A stretch of DNA of 9,746 nucleotides from Bacteroidota bacterium (lineage in GTDB: Bacteria; Bacteroidota; Bacteroidia; Bacteroidales; Lentimicrobiaceae): assembly GCA_023441805.1 (NCBI GenBank), contig JAEZNO010000042.1:1-9746 (forward strand). The letters are read 5' to 3'. The position numbers and the translations under genes were made by a program. A model generated the notes under the pieces. The model ran no database searches. It saw only the letters and a program-made list of their open reading frames with translations, and was not told the origin of the DNA. Shown one piece after another: positions 7,806-9,746 of the stretch; position 1 is the stretch's first letter, and each line of letters opens with the position of its first letter.

Positions 7806-7932
7806 GGGGTATAATTTGCTGTTGGTGACTCTTTTTAACTTTATTCTAACGGATAAAACTATTCGATGAAGCTTACGGCCTTATATTTTCCTGTCTCAGA
7901 TCATTTTGTGGGGTCATAAATTTCAAGTGCTT

Positions 7933-8946
7933 TTACTTCATAGAGCTTGTTAACTGATTCATTTTAGTCTTATACATTAGCAAATATCCCCTTTTGTTGG
8001 CATCAGTTAAGAATGAATGGTTTACCAATGTTTCCACTAAAGGTTGCCTTTCCAAAAACGGCTTGAGTAGTTTCTCTATCCTGCTTTCTGCAACCCCAAT
8101 TCTACTTGCAAACTCTATGAAATCTTCTTTCGAAGGATGTCCGCTTTTTTTATATTGTTCGCTTTTATAATCGTCTGCAAATAGTCCTTTATCCAATGCA
8201 AAATCTGAATCATCAACATGCAACTTTGTGTTTACCAAATCATAAGCAGGGCTCAGAAGATAATCACCTCTTGAAGACTCAAGCAGGGAAAAGTTCTTTA
8301 AATGGGCATCTCCGTTTGAAAACAGGAAATTGAAGACAACCAAAGAAAAGTACTTTTCTATCTCTATGCGCCAAGCCGCAACATATTTGCGTATCAATTG
8401 TGATGCTTCTTCATAGCTGTAATCATATTTGAAATTTGCGCCTGCATTGTCTTTTGTTTTTCCTGCAAGCGTCGCAAAGTCTTCTTTGCCCCATTTACTT
8501 CCGTTTTCTTTTACGTCAAATCGTTTAGTGATGTAGGCAGGTGTACCATCCCTGAAAAAGATCATAGCGTTTTCAGCCGTATTCAAGCCATATACCTGTT
8601 TGGCAATTTGCATAGTTAAATGCTCATTTGCAGGAACCTGGTCAACCTTTTTAAGATCTCTTGGAATTGGTTTGAGTATATATGTTCCTTGCTCCCCTTC
8701 GTTCGTTAATCGCAGTACATTTTTATCCAAAAGAAGACTCACTTTTTCCTGCACACCCGATATGGAAATCCGCTTGCGATTCTGCATGAATAGTTCTTCA
8801 ACTACTTCACTATACCGGGGCTGTTCATAAGGCAAAATATGATCAACCTTTTTACCATTAAACAAGGTACGCAAGCACCCCGGACTGTATGTTGAAAAAC
8901 CTTCGGCTAAAGTACCCGGACAATATATTAAACTATGTAAGTTCAT
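7933..8946 (-). CDS. hipT: HipT-like serine/threonine kinase toxin (HipA C-terminal domain)
   Basis: This is a 337-residue HipA-type kinase lacking the usual HipA N-terminal subdomain, which is encoded by the preceding gene. The ATP-loop region reads RISISGVQEK (59-68). Ser61-Ile62-Ser63 matches the SIS autophosphorylation motif of E. coli HipT. Lys92 (YILKPIP) is the likely ATP-binding lysine. NGDAHLKNFS (211-220) carries catalytic Asp213 and metal-binding Asn218, and SPAYD (232-236) supplies the DFG-like Asp236. All key kinase residues appear intact. Known HipA and HipT proteins phosphorylate aminoacyl-tRNA synthetases (GltX and TrpS respectively) and halt growth; the target here cannot be told. 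The N-terminal segment with Cys9 and Cys24 looks like a degraded zinc-finger module found in many Bacteroidota homologues. The start overlaps the hipS stop as ATGA, so translation is probably coupled. Confidence 0.88.
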   Translation of the reverse strand: MNLHSLIYCPGTLAEGFSTYSPGCLRTLFNGKKVDHILPYEQPRYSEVVEELFMQNRKRISISGVQEKVSLLLDKNVLRLTNEGEQGTYILKPIPRDLKKVDQVPANEHLTMQIAKQVYGLNTAENAMIFFRDGTPAYITKRFDVKENGSKWGKEDFATLAGKTKDNAGANFKYDYSYEEASQLIRKYVAAWRIEIEKYFSLVVFNFLFSNGDAHLKNFSLLESSRGDYLLSPAYDLVNTKLHVDDSDFALDKGLFADDYKSEQYKKSGHPSKEDFIEFASRIGVAESRIEKLLKPFLERQPLVETLVNHSFLTDANKRGYLLMYKTKMNQLTSSMK

Positions 8947-9272
8947 TTTATCACAGCAGGTTTAACGGTAATTGCTCCAATTACATCATACTGTGCCGTT
9001 GCTGCCAGCAAACCGAAATCATCTTCTTCGTCAATACGCAATAGTGAGCTTTGCAATTTTCGGTTTACTCCTTCACTCAGCATATTGAAAAAGCATGGAA
9101 ACAAGTATTCGCTTCTGTATTCTTTTTGTGATTTCGGCAGAGTTAAGCTCAGATCAGGCTTACTTGTGTCGTTAAAATAATTGTCATCATACCTGAAAAC
9201 ATAACTCCGGCGATTTTCTTCTATCAGTGTTCCTGCCAGAATCCCATTGCGGTATATTTCCAATGTTCTCAT
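8943..9272 (-). CDS. hipS: HipS-like protein (HipA N-terminal subdomain as a separate protein)
   Basis: This is a 109-residue protein corresponding to the N-terminal HipA domain (Couple_hipA). It shows EIYRNGILAGTLIEE (5-19), YVFRYDDNYF (24-33), LSLTLPKSQKEYRSEYLFPC (41-60), FFNMLSEGVNRKLQ (61-74) and the conserved end DEEDDFGLLAATAQYDVIGA (81-100). In ordinary HipA this domain is fused to the kinase. In the tripartite HipBST system it is a separate protein that binds HipT and neutralises it. It contains no tryptophan, although E. coli HipS is reported to use one at the kinase interface, so the contact must differ. It starts 4 bp after hipB and overlaps hipT by 4 bp. Its length matches stand-alone Bacteroidota members, so it is not a truncated HipA. 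Confidence 0.85.
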   Translation of the reverse strand: MRTLEIYRNGILAGTLIEENRRSYVFRYDDNYFNDTSKPDLSLTLPKSQKEYRSEYLFPCFFNMLSEGVNRKLQSSLLRIDEEDDFGLLAATAQYDVIGAITVKPAVIK

Positions 9273-9276
9273 TTAC

Positions 9277-9486
9277 TTACGGCTTCCTTTTCACATCAAG
9301 TGTCAGTTCCATACCCAACACATCAGCTAAGTTATTCAAAACTTCTAATGAAGGATTACCTTGTCCCCGTTCTAAATTATAGAGTGTGTTTATGCTAACA
9401 TTCGCCAACTCAGCTAAATGAGGTTGTGTTATTTTCAACTCCTTTCGCCTGCTTTTTATGATTTCACCAAGAGTCTTGACTAACAT
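9277..9486 (-). CDS. hipB: HipB-like antitoxin, XRE-family repressor
   Basis: This is a 69-residue protein consisting almost entirely of one XRE/Cro helix-turn-helix domain (residues 5-60). The DNA-reading pair of helices is TQPHLAELANVSINTLYNLE (20-39), followed by the usual RGxGNPSLEVLNNLADVLG (40-58) and a short basic tail (VKRKP). As first gene of a hipB-hipS-hipT operon it should bind its own promoter as a dimer and repress it, alone or with its partners. The ATG is at 9484-9486, and the tail of a direct repeat that probably serves as operator overlaps it. There is no Shine-Dalgarno, and the leader predicted from the promoter is only about 10-15 nt. Confidence 0.88.
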   Translation of the reverse strand: MLVKTLGEIIKSRRKELKITQPHLAELANVSINTLYNLERGQGNPSLEVLNNLADVLGMELTLDVKRKP

Positions 9487-9504
9487 TATAATGTGATTTT
9501 AGAA
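9484..9504 (-). promoter_or_regulatory. Proximal copy of the hip operator repeat, overlapping the hipB start codon
   Basis: On the plus strand this copy reads CATTATA, then A, then TGTGATTTTAGAA. It matches the copy at 9545-9565 in 20 of 21 bases, 61 bp away. It covers the hipB ATG and the predicted transcription start, so a bound repressor would block initiation. The opposite half-site (9478-9485) is weak, 5 of 8 bases, probably limited by hipB coding sequence. Confidence 0.55.
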
Positions 9505-9536
9505 CAAAGTTATGTTTTATTTTGCCAAAATGCAAC
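9505..9536 (-). promoter_or_regulatory. Promoter of the hipBST operon
   Basis: On the minus strand TAACTTTG (9512 to 9505) is a perfect TAnnTTTG -7 box. GTTG (9536 to 9533), one mismatch from the TTTG -33 box, lies 20 nt upstream, the normal Bacteroidota spacing. Transcription should start near 9498, about 12 nt before the hipB ATG. A second TTTG at 9529-9526 is too close (13 nt) to serve as the -33 element. Confidence 0.65.
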
Positions 9537-9540
9537 ATAA
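9510..9540. promoter_or_regulatory. 31-bp nested palindrome covering the hip promoter
   Basis: Centred on C9525, TTATGTT (9510-9516) pairs with AACATAA (9534-9540), and ATTTTG (9519-9524) pairs with CAAAAT (9526-9531). In all 13 of 15 base pairs are symmetric. The dyad spans the region between the -33 and -7 boxes, an ideal site for a repressor that competes with RNA polymerase. It differs in sequence from the TGTGATTT half-sites and may be bound by a different protein or a second HipB dimer. Confidence 0.5.
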
Positions 9541-9565
9541 ATCACATTATAGTGTGATTTTAGAA
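9539..9565. promoter_or_regulatory. Distal hip operator: perfect 8-bp inverted repeat
   Basis: AAATCACA (9539-9546) and TGTGATTT (9553-9560) form a perfect inverted repeat with a 6-bp spacer. The right part (9545-9565) is the second copy of the 21-bp direct repeat found at the hipB start. It lies just upstream of the predicted -33 box. Two operators 61 bp apart (about six helical turns) would let bound dimers face the same side and interact. Confidence 0.6.
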
Positions 9566-9591
9566 TCTAATACTCCTTAAATGGAGTTATG

Positions 9592-9619
9592 AGTTATTAG
9601 TTCTTAGTTCTTAGTTCTG
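9592..9619. repeat. Four tandem copies of a 7-bp unit
   Basis: Four units run without a gap: AGTTATT, AGTTCTT, AGTTCTT and AGTTCTG. The two middle copies are identical and the outer ones differ by one base each. Short heptamer tracts are common in Bacteroidota intergenic DNA and can vary in copy number by slippage. No role is evident. Confidence 0.7.
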
Positions 9620-9622
9620 GGT

Positions 9623-9655
9623 GGTCAATGCCTAAATAACGTTGACCGATTTTTT
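9623..9655 (+). terminator. Candidate intrinsic terminator, plus strand
   Basis: GGTCAATG (9623-9630) pairs with CGTTGACC (9640-9647), eight pairs with one G-T, around a 9-nt loop. It is followed by GA and six T, so it fits termination of plus-strand transcripts. No plus-strand gene is visible upstream, so the transcript it would end is unknown. It is not a terminator for hip, which is transcribed away from it. Confidence 0.45.
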
Positions 9656-9679
9656 ACTAAAATTATTACTTTTTTTTCA

Positions 9680-9730
9680 TTAATGATGATGCTGTTGGAA
9701 ATGGGAGATAACTCGCAGAGTTATCCTCAT
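9680..9730 (-). CDS. Possible 16-residue His-ending leader peptide (speculative)
   Basis: The minus strand has an ATG at 9730-9728 and a frame reading MRITLRVISHFQQHHH, then TAA (9682-9680). Three consecutive CAT codons next to a strong hairpin recall attenuator leader peptides of histidine biosynthesis operons. Against this, most of the codons lie inside the hairpin arms, which can create such frames by chance. No T-run follows a hairpin on this strand, and the next gene downstream is hipB rather than a his gene. Confidence 0.15.
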   Translation of the reverse strand: MRITLRVISHFQQHHH

Positions 9731-9746
9731 TTTCAACAGCTTTTTT
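9691..9746 (+). terminator. Strong terminator-type hairpin at the right edge
   Basis: GCTGTTG (9691-9697) pairs with CAACAGC (9734-9740). Pairing then continues almost unbroken through AAATG/CATTT, GG/CT, a single bulged A at 9706, and ATAACTC/GAGTTAT around a GCA loop (9715-9717). The stem has about 23 pairs with two G-T pairs. Six T follow at once (9741-9746), up to the window edge. This is a textbook intrinsic terminator for plus-strand transcription. No gene upstream on that strand explains it, so it may end a small RNA, act as an attenuator in the leader of a gene to the right, or block read-through. Confidence 0.6.

Noticed and set aside
7854..7861. TAGTTTTA on the minus strand upstream of the PQQ-like gene as a -7 box
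   Set aside because: One mismatch to TAnnTTTG, but no TTTG-like -33 element at the right distance.
7891..7916. Sequence resembling an IS3-type insertion sequence end (minus strand TGACCCCACAAAATGA, then GACAG)
   Set aside because: Only one imperfect end, no transposase, no matching second end or target duplication in the window. Resemblance alone is not enough.
9512..9580. 22-codon plus-strand frame starting ATG at 9512 inside the hip control region
   Set aside because: It runs across palindromes and operators, has no promoter or ribosome site, and its composition follows the repeats. Chance frame.
9720..9730. DnaA-box-like TTATCCTCA in the edge hairpin (one mismatch to TTATCCACA)
   Set aside because: A single imperfect box that is fully explained as part of the hairpin arm. 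No cluster of boxes and no AT-rich unwinding element tied to it.

Overview
The window looks like a chromosomal segment of a Bacteroidota bacterium, probably in or near the Bacteroidales/Marinilabiliales. The evidence is an AT-rich sequence, a DnaX C-terminus of the Bacteroidota type, a 7TM-AraC regulator, a HipA-type toxin split into separate genes, start codons without clear Shine-Dalgarno sequences, and TAnnTTTG-type -7 promoter boxes. Family names come from recognising sequence motifs by eye; no database search was run.

Layout. Positions 1-521 (+) hold the 3' end of dnaX (clamp-loader tau/gamma). Positions 522-734 separate convergent genes and carry a degenerate 21-bp direct repeat plus several GGTSAC motifs. 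All complete genes after that are on the minus strand. Reading in the direction of transcription, from right to left, they are: a hipB-hipS-hipT three-gene toxin-antitoxin operon (9486-7933); a secreted PQQ-propeller-like protein (7805-6249); a short orphan reading frame (6274-6122); a secreted helical protein of unknown function (6067-5381); a membrane-anchored AraC-type regulator (5284-4088); an exported 824-residue fusion of DUF1254/DUF1214 to a HAD phosphatase (3921-1447); and, 10 bp further on, a DUF3313 lipoprotein (1436-735).

The last two genes are almost certainly co-transcribed and would put two envelope proteins on the periplasmic side. The 7TM-AraC gene directly upstream is a plausible regulator of them. 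The hip operon is tightly packed (4-bp gap, then ATGA overlap). It has a dense control region at 9484-9565: a 61-bp-spaced direct repeat, a perfect inverted repeat and a 31-bp dyad laid over a recognisable promoter. This is what an autorepressed toxin-antitoxin operon should look like.

The right end (9566-9746) has no convincing gene. It holds a 7-bp tandem repeat and two plus-strand terminator-like hairpins with no visible plus-strand gene feeding them. Overlapping the second hairpin on the minus strand is a 16-codon frame ending in His-His-His-stop.

The strongest leads are the HipBST-like operon with its SIS motif and operator array, the DUF1254-DUF1214-HAD fusion, and the unexplained hairpin region at the right edge.
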